Of a stretch of DNA of 64,000 nt, positions 31,831 to 40,833 are shown piece by piece. The notes beneath the pieces are model-generated. The model did no database searches. It worked only from the letters and a program-made list of their open reading frames with translations, and was not told the DNA's origin. Position 1 is the first letter of the stretch, and each line of letters begins with the position of its first letter. This DNA is from Dehalobacter sp. 12DCB1. GTDB lineage: Bacteria; Bacillota; Desulfitobacteriia; Desulfitobacteriales; Syntrophobotulaceae. Location of the stretch: NCBI RefSeq assembly GCF_004343605.1, contig NZ_POSF01000018.1, forward strand, positions 62,001 to 126,000. Direction: 5' to 3'. Both the position numbers and the translations under genes were made by a program.

Positions 31831-33876
31831 TTAGATCATTTTTGCAATGAGTTCGGCCGGATCGACAACGTGAACATTTCGATCAGGCTTAGCCTTATCT
31901 TTGACGCCGTCTTCCAGCATCGTAATGCAGTATGGGCAGTTGGCGCCAATGGCTTGAGGATCTTTGGAAAGTGCTTGTTCTACTCTTAGGTTATTGATAC
32001 GGTCACCCAGATTTTCCTCCATCCACATTCTGGCTCCACCTGCACCGCAACAAAAGCTCTTGTCATGGTTGCGGTCCATCTCGACGAGCTGAACCCCCGG
32101 AATCCTATTGAAGAGTGCTCTTGGTGCATCATATTCCTGCTGGTAGCGCCCGAGATAACAGGAGTCATGATACACAATTCTTTGTTCCGGCAGCCGAACG
32201 TCTTTATTCAGTTTCAGCTTGCCTTCTTCGATAAGCTGGTTAATGAACTGGGTATGATGAATCACTTCATAATTACCGCCAAGTTCCGGATACTCATTTT
32301 TCAGGGTATTGAAGCAGTGCGGACAGGTAGTGATAATCTTTTTCACGCCATAGTTATTCAGGATGCCTATATTTTCTTTGGCCATGAACTGGAAGAGATA
32401 TTCGTTGCCGGCACGGCGGGCAAAATCACCGCAGCATTTCTCTTCTCTGCCAAGGATCGCAAAGTTGACGCCGGCAGCCTTAAGGATTTTGGCAGTAGCT
32501 ACAGAAACCTTCTTCGCACGGTTGTCGAAAGAACCGGCACAGCCTACCCAGAATAGATACTCCGGATTCTCTGCTGTTTTCATGACCGGGATATCAAGAT
32601 CTTTGGCCCAGCCGGCACGCTCGCTCCAGCTGACGCCCCATGGATTGTATTTGCTCTCCACATTACGGAAAGCGAGCTGCAGCTCAGGTGCATAGTTGTT
32701 TTCATTCATCACCTCATACCGACGCATATCAATGATCTTGTTGACATGTTCGTTCGATACCGGGCATAAAGTCTGACAGGCTGAACAGGTCGTACAGGAC
32801 CAGAGTTCATCACGTGTAAAGACATCGCCGATTAAGTGCTTTTGAAGTATTTCCGCACACTCGCGGTCCTCCTTGGCAATCTTCCTGAAATCTTCAGCTG
32901 TTAAATCAGCTGTGGATTCAAGGCCAAGCTTGGTCATCTCAGCGCCTTTTTCCAGAAGATGATCTTTCAGCTCTCTGCTTAAGAGTTTTTTCGGATTCAA
33001 CGGTTTACCGGAGATATTGGCCGGACAGTTATCCATACAACGGCCGCATTCTCCGCACGCGAAGCTGTCCAGCAGTTGCTTCCAGGTAAAGTTTTCAATT
33101 CTGCCTACACCGTACTCCGTAACCTTTTCGTCCAGCAGATCCATTGCCGGAATCTGAGCGCCGGCAGGTTTCAATGTAGCAAAATAGCCATTGAACGGCG
33201 AGGCCAGCAAATGCATGTGCTTGGAGTTCGGGATATAGACCAGGAACCCGAGAATGATCAGCACATGGGTCCACCAGCAAATTTCAATGATGACACGGAG
33301 CGTTTCAGCGTTGTAGCCCTGGTACAGTCCGGCAAACAGATGATAGATGAAGGCCAGGTTATAAGCAGAGTTTGCCTCTAAGACAATTTTGGCTCCACTG
33401 GTCAGCCATTCGGTGATAATAACCAGGAAGATCAGAATCACGATGATCGCGGCTTCCGGTGTTCGGTAGAGACGTTTGGGCTTGACGATCCATCTTCTGA
33501 TCACACCAATGATTAAACCAACAAATACGAGTGTCGACAGAATGTCTTTAATTAGATAGAAGTAGGGATTTGTTCCGAGCAATGGAACATGGACAGATGG
33601 GAACAGTCCTTCGATCATAAACGGGATTTCTCCTAAGGCAATGAATATGAATCCCCAGAAGATAAACAAGTGAATATAGCCGTAAAATTCCCTGAGCATT
33701 TTGCCCTGCAATAAAACGGTCACAATAAAATTCTTTAAACGTTTGCCCGGGTTGTCAAACCTGTTTTCTTTCGCGCCTAAAGTCAAAATACGAATTTTTT
33801 TACTTAAGGCGTGAACAAACGCATAAACTGCAAGTCCTGTCAGCACTAAAAATATAATCAGCTTTAAAGAAAGCAA
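31831..33876 (-). CDS. Membrane Fe-S oxidoreductase (HdrD/DUF224-like, EtfAB:menaquinone oxidoreductase type)
   Basis: A protein of about 681 residues. The N-terminal third has five to six membrane helices of the nitrate-reductase gamma/HdrE heme b type. Two ferredoxin motifs follow, CGECGRCMDNCP and CTTCSACQTLCP, then two CCG (cysteine-rich) domains with KCCGDFARR ... CPHCFNTLKNEYP and CCGAGGARMW. This order is that of the membrane proteins encoded beside etfAB in syntrophs, shown to pass electrons from EtfAB to menaquinone. It follows etfB-etfA on the same strand. TTG 33876 has the better ribosome site; a GTG three codons earlier is possible. Confidence 0.88.
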   Translation of the reverse strand: MLSLKLIIFLVLTGLAVYAFVHALSKKIRILTLGAKENRFDNPGKRLKNFIVTVLLQGKMLREFYGYIHLFIFWGFIFIALGEIPFMIEGLFPSVHVPLLGTNPYFYLIKDILSTLVFVGLIIGVIRRWIVKPKRLYRTPEAAIIVILIFLVIITEWLTSGAKIVLEANSAYNLAFIYHLFAGLYQGYNAETLRVIIEICWWTHVLIILGFLVYIPNSKHMHLLASPFNGYFATLKPAGAQIPAMDLLDEKVTEYGVGRIENFTWKQLLDSFACGECGRCMDNCPANISGKPLNPKKLLSRELKDHLLEKGAEMTKLGLESTADLTAEDFRKIAKEDRECAEILQKHLIGDVFTRDELWSCTTCSACQTLCPVSNEHVNKIIDMRRYEVMNENNYAPELQLAFRNVESKYNPWGVSWSERAGWAKDLDIPVMKTAENPEYLFWVGCAGSFDNRAKKVSVATAKILKAAGVNFAILGREEKCCGDFARRAGNEYLFQFMAKENIGILNNYGVKKIITTCPHCFNTLKNEYPELGGNYEVIHHTQFINQLIEEGKLKLNKDVRLPEQRIVYHDSCYLGRYQQEYDAPRALFNRIPGVQLVEMDRNHDKSFCCGAGGARMWMEENLGDRINNLRVEQALSKDPQAIGANCPYCITMLEDGVKDKAKPDRNVHVVDPAELIAKMI

Positions 33877-33958
33877 TTCTAACACCTTCCTTTTCTTAAT
33901 CTTCCTCTTTTATCCTTTTATCCGTCAGCCGTATCTTCTTATCATTAGAGACCGTTTT

Positions 33959-35155
33959 TTACGCCCTTTTTAACGCTTTGATCTTTTGGGTCAGCATCGG
34001 CACAATTTGGTGAAGATCCCCAACAAGGCCATAAGTCGCGATGTTGAAAATTGGCGCTTCGGGATCATTGTTAATTGCGACAATGATTTCAGAGGTATTC
34101 ATTCCGGCAAGATGCTGAATAGCGCCTGAAATACCACAGGCAATATAAAGCTTCGGGGCAACCGTTTTTCCGGTCTGCCCTACCTGACGATAATGCGGAA
34201 CCCATCCTGCATCAACTGCTGCGCGTGATGCACCGGCTACACCACCAAGGGCTTCAGCCAGTTCTTCAATCAAACGGTAATTTTCCGGACCGCCGATGCC
34301 TCTGCCGCCGGAGACGATGATCTCAGCATCCTGTAGATTGACGGTATGAGATATGCTTTGAACAATATCTAAAATCTTGGTGGTCATATCCGCTTCTTTA
34401 ACAGAGCTTTCACAGCGAATAACTTCACCTGTCCGGTTATAATCGGGATCATCCATCTTCATGACTTTTGGACGGACTGTGGCCATCTGCGGGCGGTGAT
34501 TTGGGCATAGAATGGTCGCCATCACATTACCGCCAAACGCAGGCCGGGTCTGTCTTAACAGACGTGTTTCCGGATCAATGGAAAGAGCGGTGCAGTCCGC
34601 CGTAAGACCGGTGGTAATTCTGACAGCAATGCGTGCTGCAAAGTCACGTCCATTATTGGTCGCGCCAAACAATAGAATTTCCGGTTTATATTTATTGATG
34701 ATTTCAACAATCGCATCCGTGTAGGAATCGGTACGATAATCCTTAAACACAGGGCCGTCTACCAGATAGACCTTTTCGGCTCCGTAAGCAAAACACTCTT
34801 TAGCAAGTTCGCCGACATTTTCGCCAAGAAGCACGCCCGCTAATTCCACCTTCAGTTCATTAGCCAGCTTGCGGCCTTCACTTAGCAGCTCAAGCGCTAC
34901 GGTGTCAATCTTTCCGTTGCGCTGTTCGATAAAGACCCAAACACCCTTGTAGACGTCGTTGTTTTTAGGAGCTTTTTTAGCTTTTTTGGTGACTTCTATC
35001 GCACTGTTCGGACAAGCTTTGCTACAGGCTCCGCAGCCAGTACAATTATCCTTTAATTTCGCAATACCAGCAACAATCTCTATAGCGCCAAAAGGACATC
35101 TATCAACACAAGCGCCGCAGCCATTACATTGATTTTCTTGAATCTTTACACTCAT
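33959..35155 (-). CDS. etfA: Electron transfer flavoprotein alpha subunit with N-terminal 2x[4Fe-4S] domain
   Basis: A 398-residue protein. A ferredoxin domain (CNGCGACVDRCPFGAI, CTGCGACSKACPNSAI; about 9-57) precedes a full EtfA with GVWVFIEQRNGK, LFGATNNGRDFAAR, SGGRGIGGPENY and the FAD-binding GQTGKTVAPKLYIACGISGAIQHLAGM near the end. EtfA with extra clusters occurs in bifurcating or confurcating complexes and lactate or acyl-CoA dehydrogenase systems of anaerobes. No dehydrogenase gene is adjacent, so the electron donor must be encoded elsewhere. It lies 15 bases after etfB. Confidence 0.95.
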   Translation of the reverse strand: MSVKIQENQCNGCGACVDRCPFGAIEIVAGIAKLKDNCTGCGACSKACPNSAIEVTKKAKKAPKNNDVYKGVWVFIEQRNGKIDTVALELLSEGRKLANELKVELAGVLLGENVGELAKECFAYGAEKVYLVDGPVFKDYRTDSYTDAIVEIINKYKPEILLFGATNNGRDFAARIAVRITTGLTADCTALSIDPETRLLRQTRPAFGGNVMATILCPNHRPQMATVRPKVMKMDDPDYNRTGEVIRCESSVKEADMTTKILDIVQSISHTVNLQDAEIIVSGGRGIGGPENYRLIEELAEALGGVAGASRAAVDAGWVPHYRQVGQTGKTVAPKLYIACGISGAIQHLAGMNTSEIIVAINNDPEAPIFNIATYGLVGDLHQIVPMLTQKIKALKRA

Positions 35156-35170
35156 TTTTCTGCTCCTCCC

Positions 35171-35959
35171 TTATACGATTTCAGCGGCCTGCAGCTTCTT
35201 AATCAGCAAATTACATAGTTGTTCGTCTGTTTCACCTTTAAGCAGTTCACTCTGAATTTTCACTTCAGGCGTAAAAATCTGCATTACCTGGGTGCAGGAG
35301 CCGTTCAGTCCGGTCTTTTCGGCAGGAGCTTCAATATCCGCAGCAGACCAGGTTGATACCGGCATTCTTGAGGCTTTGATCGAACCTTTAACGCTCGGAT
35401 ACCTTGGTTCTCCGATTGCTTTATCAACTGCGATGACGGCAGGCAATTGAACTTTGATCACTTCAAATCCGCCTTCAAAGGCACGTTCAACGACGAGATG
35501 ATCTTCATGGACTTCTCTGATTTTTTGGACATAGGTCGTTTGGGGAAGATGTAAATGCTCGGCAATACCAGGCCCTACCTGGGCGGTATCTCCGTCAATG
35601 GCCATTTTCCCGCAAAAAATGATATCCGGTTTACCAATTTTTTCAATGGCTTTGGCCAGCGAATAGGAAGTAGCCCAAGTATCGGCACCTGCAAACGCCC
35701 GGTCACTGATCAGTATTGCTTCATCCGCTCCCATCGCTAGACATTTGCGCAGCGCAGATACAGCCTGCGGCGGTCCCATGGTTAGGACGGTCACTTTACC
35801 GCCGTATTGTTCTTTGATTTTGATAGCAGCTTCAGTAGCATATTCGTCAAACGGATTCACGATACTCGGAACACCGTCACGGATTAACGTGTTTTTAACC
35901 GGATCAATCTTTACTTCGGTAGTATCAGGCACTTGTTTAATACAAACAACAATTTCCAC
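35171..35959 (-). CDS. etfB: Electron transfer flavoprotein beta subunit
   Basis: A 262-residue EtfB. It starts EIVVCIKQVPDTTEVKID, with NPFDEYATEAA, VTVLTMGPPQA and AMGADEAILI around the nucleotide site and AQVGPGIAEHL further on. GTG 35959 is chosen: AAAGGA lies seven bases ahead and the start fits the family; an ATG seven codons upstream is the alternative. With EtfA and the membrane Fe-S protein it forms an electron route to menaquinone. It leads the operon. Confidence 0.94.
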   Translation of the reverse strand: MEIVVCIKQVPDTTEVKIDPVKNTLIRDGVPSIVNPFDEYATEAAIKIKEQYGGKVTVLTMGPPQAVSALRKCLAMGADEAILISDRAFAGADTWATSYSLAKAIEKIGKPDIIFCGKMAIDGDTAQVGPGIAEHLHLPQTTYVQKIREVHEDHLVVERAFEGGFEVIKVQLPAVIAVDKAIGEPRYPSVKGSIKASRMPVSTWSAADIEAPAEKTGLNGSCTQVMQIFTPEVKIQSELLKGETDEQLCNLLIKKLQAAEIV

Positions 35960-36264
35960 TTTCTTATCCTTTCCTTGCATGGCTTTTTACCTTAATACAA
36001 AAAACTGTAATTATTGTATAAAGAGTACTTAAGTCCCCCTTCTAAGCAAATATTGTCAGTTTTACCTCATAGTTTTAAAATAGTGAATATTTTCACAAAT
36101 TTATTTTTAGAGTTTAAGCCTTATTTCAGTATTTATTTTATTTGTATATACCGTTATATATTACTTGTCAAAATGATATCAGAAAGTGAAGAATAACACA
36201 AGCGAATTTTGATGTTTTTTGGGGATTATTGAAACTTTTTGTTACAAGGCTGGAATTCTTCTTG
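35960..36264. other. 305-base region upstream of etfB
   Basis: AT-rich, without an open frame that has a ribosome site. It must contain the etfBA promoter and the 3' end of the Toprim transcript. ACAAG/CTTGT arms at 36244-36265 could be a weak terminator for the latter. No consensus boxes with correct spacing were found. Confidence 0.5.
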
Positions 36265-36594
36265 TTATAGTATTTCCTTCACATCGAAGTGAGCATTTTT
36301 TAAGATATCATAAATTTCCTCAAGTGGGGTCGATGCTACCTCCCGGTACATTCTTCTGGTATACAGATGCCGGGCATTCGGAAAAATATTTTTGATGCTC
36401 CGCCTCAGCTTATTTCCCGGCTCATCTGCATCGACCAGCACATAAATTTCATCGTATTTTTCTTCGTCAATGAGCCTTTCAAGGTTCGTTTGATTAATGG
36501 TACCGTATGTACAAATGATTTCGACAGGTTCACTCAGTACCTTCAGCAGCTGCTCCCGGTCTGTCTTCCCTTCAACGATAATAGCTTTATTCAT
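36265..36594 (-). CDS. Small Toprim-domain protein
   Basis: A 109-residue stand-alone Toprim fold: AIIVEGKTDREQL with the catalytic Glu, and YVLVDADEPGNKLRRSIKNIF with the DxD metal motif. It resembles the Toprim half of RNase M5-type proteins and other small Firmicute proteins of unknown role. It could bind or cleave nucleic acid phosphodiesters. The start at 36594 fits the family and leaves out a few extra codons upstream. No partner is evident. Confidence 0.85.
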   Translation of the reverse strand: MNKAIIVEGKTDREQLLKVLSEPVEIICTYGTINQTNLERLIDEEKYDEIYVLVDADEPGNKLRRSIKNIFPNARHLYTRRMYREVASTPLEEIYDILKNAHFDVKEIL

Positions 36595-36712
36595 ATCATC
36601 ACTTCTTCTGTCCAAGATTTGTTCGGCTAATGTCCTTTATCCCGTATCCGGCATTCTTGACCTGCATTATATGTTTCTCTTATTATAAATCATTTATTAA
36701 ATATCATTATAA

Positions 36713-36736
36713 ATAATCCGGGTTTCCCCGGATTAT
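36713..36736. terminator. Hairpin after the 43-residue gene
   Basis: Perfect 10-bp arms ATAATCCGGG and CCCGGATTAT with a four-base loop, 17 bases after the stop of the small gene on the minus strand. T-richness is modest. Confidence 0.6.
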
Positions 36737-36752
36737 GATCAAGATCTTCAGT

Positions 36753-36884
36753 TCAGGAATGGCTGGGTTTGTCGGCTTGCGTCTGTTGGATATTACGTTC
36801 CTTTTGAACATCATAGTCTGTAAAATGTGGATCACTTACCGTCAGAGACGATTTGGCTCTTGCATTTTTTTTATGTTTTCCCAT
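36753..36884 (-). CDS. Small basic protein, 43 residues, unknown
   Basis: The frame reads MGKHKKNARAKSSLTVSDPH and continues to NIQQTQADKPSHS. AAAGGA lies eight bases before the ATG and a hairpin follows the stop, so it is a complete tiny gene rather than noise. The basic start and polar, Gln-rich end recall small spore or coat-associated proteins of Firmicutes (YpzG type), but I do not recognise it. It is too short for normal ORF calling. Confidence 0.6.
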   Translation of the reverse strand: MGKHKKNARAKSSLTVSDPHFTDYDVQKERNIQQTQADKPSHS

Positions 36885-37037
36885 GCCGGCTGTCCTTTCG
36901 TTGTCTTTTCTTTAGTGGCCCATATCCAGAGTATATCCTTCCTGATTCGAGTCTATGCTTGGTTTCTCACTGTAAATCATTTCTGAATAAGAGAAAACCC
37001 CGGATAATTTTTGAGGTTTTCTTGATTACTTTAATAT

Positions 37038-37217
37038 TTATTTAGCCTTTAACATCGTAATGTCTTCAATATTTATTGCCGTGGTTTGCATTAGCATATC
37101 AAGTTTTCTATGTACTCCCCTGTTATCAGTCCGTAAAGCTGTCATATCGGATTGCATTTTTTCTTGGTTGTCTTTGATTTCTTTTAATTCTAGAAGAATC
37201 AAGTCAAGTTTATCCAT
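37038..37217 (-). CDS. Small coiled-coil protein, 59 residues
   Basis: The frame starts MDKLDLILLELKEIKDNQEKM and has a leucine/isoleucine heptad pattern over most of its length, ending in DITMLKAK. AAGGAG lies ten bases before the ATG. Similar short coiled-coil proteins with EIKDNQ-like repeats are widespread in Firmicutes with no known function. The stop is followed on the minus strand by an inverted repeat (AGAAAACC/GGTTTTCT, 36992-37022). Confidence 0.65.
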   Translation of the reverse strand: MDKLDLILLELKEIKDNQEKMQSDMTALRTDNRGVHRKLDMLMQTTAINIEDITMLKAK

Positions 37218-37350
37218 TTGGTTACAACTCCTTTGTCATAGCGTATCACATAACTGTGTAAAACTAAAGGTATTTTACATCTTCGATGCTTGATTTTTTA
37301 AAACAGGTATGATAAATTGTATAAGTGCTTCACGGAAGCATGCTTTTTGT

Positions 37351-37427
37351 CGGGGCGTAGCTCAGTTTGGTAGAGCGCTACCTTGGGGTGGTAGAGGCCG
37401 CACGTTCAAATCGTGTCGCTCCGACCA
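37351..37427 (+). tRNA. tRNA-Pro (anticodon GGG)
   Basis: A 77-base tRNA with acceptor stem CGGGGCG/CGCTCCG (one G-T pair), D-arm GCTCAGTTTGGTAGAGC, anticodon stem CTACC/GGTAG with loop TTGGGGT giving GGG, T-loop TTCAAAT and encoded CCA. It reads CCC and CCU codons. Confidence 0.97.
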
Positions 37428-37436
37428 GATAATTCT

Positions 37437-37457
37437 AAGCCTTTAGGGGCTTTTTTT
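37437..37457 (+). terminator. Terminator of tRNA-Pro
   Basis: AAGCC and GGCTT form a short stem followed by TTTTTTT, starting ten bases after the CCA end. Confidence 0.7.
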
Positions 37458-37567
37458 ATTAGAGAAAATGGCTAGGAATTAATTTATAATGCGATCTAGA
37501 AACTATTTTTTGTGGATTGCCGTTATTATTTAGAATCTACCTATTGTAAACGACAATCCACGTGATG

Positions 37568-38014
37568 CTATTTCTTAATAAATAAACTGGGTTGTTTAAA
37601 CACGCTCAATGCTTTAAAAAGATTTGATTTAAATAAGGATTTAAGAAATTTAACTTTTTGTTTACAATCATGCTTTTCTGGACATTTACCTTTTTGGGGT
37701 ATTCCACATATAATACCTTTAGGTTCAGCTTTGGCTGTAGCAACAAATGATAAAGGAATTTCAACACAAATCTTTTGATTAACGAGAAAAACACAAGCTT
37801 TTTTGAGTTTGCAACGACGTTTCTTAGTCATTGAGCCATCCTTACAAAATACTTTAATATCGCCAACTTTTATATCTGGTGTAACCGTTACTTCTGCTTG
37901 CACACATACTGTTTCATGAATAGTTGATGGACAACCAACAGGTTGATGATCCATATTTTGACTCGATACAGAAGATTGATCTCTTTTAGAACTTTCATTA
38001 ATATAAGCTTCCAT
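37568..38014 (-). CDS. Cysteine-rich protein, putative spore surface/coat type
   Basis: The 148-residue protein has VCVQAEVTVTPDIKVGDIKVFC, later KACVFLVNQKICVEIPLSFVATAKAEPKGIICG, and a Lys/Cys-rich tail. This paired VCVQAEVTVTP ... ICVEIPL pattern is shared by families of small cysteine-rich proteins of spore-formers, generally regarded as spore coat or exosporium-like; function unproven. GGAGG lies six bases before ATG 38014. Base composition is markedly AT-rich compared with the surrounding metabolic genes, and it stands beside tRNA-Pro. Confidence 0.6.
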   Translation of the reverse strand: MEAYINESSKRDQSSVSSQNMDHQPVGCPSTIHETVCVQAEVTVTPDIKVGDIKVFCKDGSMTKKRRCKLKKACVFLVNQKICVEIPLSFVATAKAEPKGIICGIPQKGKCPEKHDCKQKVKFLKSLFKSNLFKALSVFKQPSLFIKK

Positions 38015-38122
38015 TTGCATCCTCCTTTCATTACATAATATGCAAAAAAAAACAACTGGGACAAACGTTGTTAATAATTATTTATATATTGTTAAACAGC
38101 TCAACACTCCAGAAAAATTTGA

Positions 38123-38569
38123 TCAGCTCTTTGCAATCAGTTCAATTTTACGTACTCCCTCAAGTTCCCCGAGGTTTGACACCAGGCTTTCCACAGTTTC
38201 TTCCATCTTTTCTGTTTCAATCGAAATGGAGACATTGGCAATCCCCTGCAGCGGGATTCCCTGATTGATGGTAATGATATTTCCAGAGACAGAGGCAACA
38301 TAGTTTAAAACATTCGACAAAATCCCTGCTTTGTCCATCAGCAGCAAGGACAGCGTAATCATCTTTTCTTTACTTGCTTCATAAAACGGAAAAACTCCGT
38401 CTTTATATTTATAAAATGCGCTCCGGCTGATTTCGACCCTCTCACAGGCTTCATTTACGGTCAGCACATCAAATTTCGCCAAAAGTTCTTTAGCCTGAGC
38501 TGTTCTCGTAATCGCCTCAGGAAGAATCTCCTTGCTTACCAACAGAAAATCTTTTTTCTGTTTGCTCAC
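38123..38569 (-). CDS. pheB: ACT-domain protein PheB (UPF0735)
   Basis: A 148-residue protein closely matching the B. subtilis PheB pattern: FLLVSKEILPEAITRT, an HTH-like segment with SRSAFYKYKDGVFPF, then an ACT domain (MITLSLLLMDKAGILSNVLNYVA, INQGIPLQGIANVSISIET). It was once linked to phenylalanine synthesis but is now seen as a probable amino-acid-responsive regulator. GTG start after GGGAG. It lies downstream of the spoIVA terminator hairpin and is monocistronic. Confidence 0.9.
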   Translation of the reverse strand: MSKQKKDFLLVSKEILPEAITRTAQAKELLAKFDVLTVNEACERVEISRSAFYKYKDGVFPFYEASKEKMITLSLLLMDKAGILSNVLNYVASVSGNIITINQGIPLQGIANVSISIETEKMEETVESLVSNLGELEGVRKIELIAKS

Positions 38570-38650
38570 ACAATTCAGCTCCCAACTTTATTAGTATGCT
38601 GTTTTATCTATTATAATCATTTTCTGACGGTTTTGACAACCAGATTAGTC

Positions 38651-38689
38651 AAAGAAAGAGAAAGCCTAATGTAGGCTTTCTCTTTCTTT
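38651..38689. terminator. Long hairpin terminator of spoIVA
   Basis: Perfect 18-base arms, AAAGAAAGAGAAAGCCTA and its complement, around a three-base centre, lying 120 bases beyond the spoIVA stop and 80 bases upstream of the pheB start. Terminator or strong stability element. Confidence 0.7.
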
Positions 38690-38809
38690 CAAAAAACGAA
38701 TATAAAAATCTGTCCATGCACCTGTAGTGGCCTTGAAAGGCCTTCAGCAAAATGGTCTCTTTATCCCTTTAAATCGTATCTCTCCTTTAAATCAGATCTA
38801 TATTCGCCC

Positions 38810-40291
38810 CTAAATGATGATGCAGATCAGACCGCCATGCCCCTCGTTCACAATCCGTTGAAGTGTATCCTGTAGTTTGATCTGGACATTATCCGGCATT
38901 TTGTAAAGCTTGTTTTGAATTCCTTCCCTGACCAAGTCATGCAGGGACTTTCCGAAAATATTGGATCCCCATACCTTCTTCGGGTCAGACTCAAAATCTT
39001 CCAACATATACTTGACAAGTTCCTCCGCCTGCTTTTCGGTACCGATCAGCGGTGTAATCTCCGTCGTCACATCTGCTCTCAGAATATGCAGGGATGGAGC
39101 ACTCGCTTTTAGCTTAATCCCATAATGGCCGCCCGATTTAATCAGTTCAGGCTCTTCTAGGAACATTTCGTCCAGTTGGGGTGTGACGACACCATAACCG
39201 TTTGTTCTGACTTCTTCAAAAGCTTTCGAGAGTTTATCCCATTCTTTCTTGGCTTTGCTGTAATCCAAAATCATTCTTAAAAGGGTATGATCCCCTTCAA
39301 TATTAATTCCTGTCAGCTGTTCCAAGACTTGTTTAAATAGATCTTTTTCGGTGGTGATCTCGATTTCGGCATGGCCTGTTCCGAGATCAGTCTCTTTCAG
39401 AATAATATCTTTGGAATGCGGACATTCAGACAATATCTCCAAGGCATGATCAATATCCCTGATCCGCTTGATGTCCCCGACCGATTTTTGAATAACTTCC
39501 TCAAATTCGGCCCGAATTGGATGGGAAAGATCCAGTTCTTCAACCCATTTGGGAAGTTCAATATTGACTTCCGCAACCGGGAACTCATACAGAATTTCCT
39601 CAAGTATCTGAGAAATGTCATTTAAGTTCATTTCCATGCAGTCTACTGGAATGACTGGTACCTGGTATGCCTGTTCCAAACCGCGGCACAGCTCCATGGT
39701 GCTTTCTGCGTAGGGTTTAGTGGTATTCAGCAGCAGAATAAATGGTTTGCCTATTTCCTTCAATTCAGAAACGACCCGCTGTTCTGCCTCAAGATAATTT
39801 TCTCTCGAGATTTCAGATATCGATCCGTCTGTCGTGATAGCGATGCCTAGGGTAGAATGATCAGTAATCACTTTGCGGGTACCGATTTCAGCCGCTTCCT
39901 CAAAAGGAATGGGTTCGTCATTCCAGGGGGTATGAACCATTCGCGGCTCATCTTCTTCCCCCTCATAACCAAGTGCACCATTCACAGCGTATCCAACACA
40001 ATCTACCATTCTGACATTCATGTGAATCGTATCCTTCAAAATAACTTCAACCGCCTCAGAAGGAATAAACTTGGGTTCCGTCGTTGTGATCCGGCGGCCC
40101 GCACCGCTTTGTGGAAGCTCATCCCGTGCTCTTTCCCGCTCAAATACATTGACTATGTTCGGCAAGACCAGGAGTTCCATGAAACGTTTAATAAATGTAG
40201 ATTTTCCAGTCCTGACGGGACCGACAACACCGAAATAAATATCCCCTCCTGTCCTTTCAGCAATATCGCTGAAAATATCATAGTTTTGCAT
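38810..40291 (-). CDS. spoIVA: Stage IV sporulation protein A
   Basis: A 493-residue SpoIVA, practically the same length as the Bacillus protein. The N-terminal ATPase begins IYFGVVGPVRTGKSTFIKRF (Walker A at 24-32), with PQSGAGRRITTTEPKFIP and MVDCVGY as switch regions. The conserved C-terminal half ends YKMPDNVQIKLQDTLQRIVNEGHGGLICI. SpoIVA hydrolyses ATP to polymerise on the forespore surface as the base of the spore coat. Its presence is strong evidence for an endospore former. GGGAGGG precedes the ATG. Confidence 0.97.
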   Translation of the reverse strand: MQNYDIFSDIAERTGGDIYFGVVGPVRTGKSTFIKRFMELLVLPNIVNVFERERARDELPQSGAGRRITTTEPKFIPSEAVEVILKDTIHMNVRMVDCVGYAVNGALGYEGEEDEPRMVHTPWNDEPIPFEEAAEIGTRKVITDHSTLGIAITTDGSISEISRENYLEAEQRVVSELKEIGKPFILLLNTTKPYAESTMELCRGLEQAYQVPVIPVDCMEMNLNDISQILEEILYEFPVAEVNIELPKWVEELDLSHPIRAEFEEVIQKSVGDIKRIRDIDHALEILSECPHSKDIILKETDLGTGHAEIEITTEKDLFKQVLEQLTGINIEGDHTLLRMILDYSKAKKEWDKLSKAFEEVRTNGYGVVTPQLDEMFLEEPELIKSGGHYGIKLKASAPSLHILRADVTTEITPLIGTEKQAEELVKYMLEDFESDPKKVWGSNIFGKSLHDLVREGIQNKLYKMPDNVQIKLQDTLQRIVNEGHGGLICIII

Positions 40292-40543
40292 AGATCTTTT
40301 CCCTCCCTTTTAGTGTGCTGTCCTTCCAGCAAGGACCTGAAATCTACTTTTTTTGCTTGTTTTGTCTTCTCACACTTAACAACAGGACTAGCACCTCAAG
40401 CATTATATTTATATTGAAGAAATAATGAAATTATGTCTAAATTATTTATCCATTTTTTCTGAGGACTCAAGAATATCTTCCGCTATTTGCAATACATATA
40501 GGCAAGAACACAGTATTCACAACAAAACGGAGGTGTGCTGAAT

Positions 40544-40723
40544 ATGATTTCGTCGCTGTTAATCATTATTGGAACAATCATCATGCTTATGCTCGGGATC
40601 TTCGTCCTGGTATTATGTATCAAACTCGGATTTCTTTGTCACAAGGCATTAGAAATATATATTGTGAAAAACAGCCAGGAGGATGAACCGTATCAGATCT
40701 CAGGGCGCGTCAAAGCAAAATAA
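40544..40723 (+). CDS. Small membrane protein
   Basis: A 59-residue protein starting MISSLLIIIGTIIMLMLG. It has one long or two short N-terminal hydrophobic helices and a polar tail ending in QISGRVKAK. CGGAGG lies upstream; ATG 40544 is preferred over a GTG three codons earlier. It is read opposite to spoIVA and gpsA. Function unknown; small membrane proteins next to sporulation genes are common in this group. Confidence 0.65.
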   Translation: MISSLLIIIGTIIMLMLGIFVLVLCIKLGFLCHKALEIYIVKNSQEDEPYQISGRVKAK

Positions 40724-40743
40724 ACTAAACTAAAAGAAGTAAG

Positions 40744-40778
40744 TAAAGCAAAAAGCTGCCAACAAATTTGTCAGCAGC
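40744..40778 (-). terminator. Terminator of gpsA
   Basis: The minus strand has GCTGC ... GCAGC, with an inner self-complementary ACAAATTTGT, followed by TTTTTGC. It lies about 60 bases after the gpsA stop. Confidence 0.65.
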
Positions 40779-40833
40779 CTAATACCTTCTCACTCTAAAA
40801 TGCATGTAAGTATCTCATGACTAATCCCAAGAC

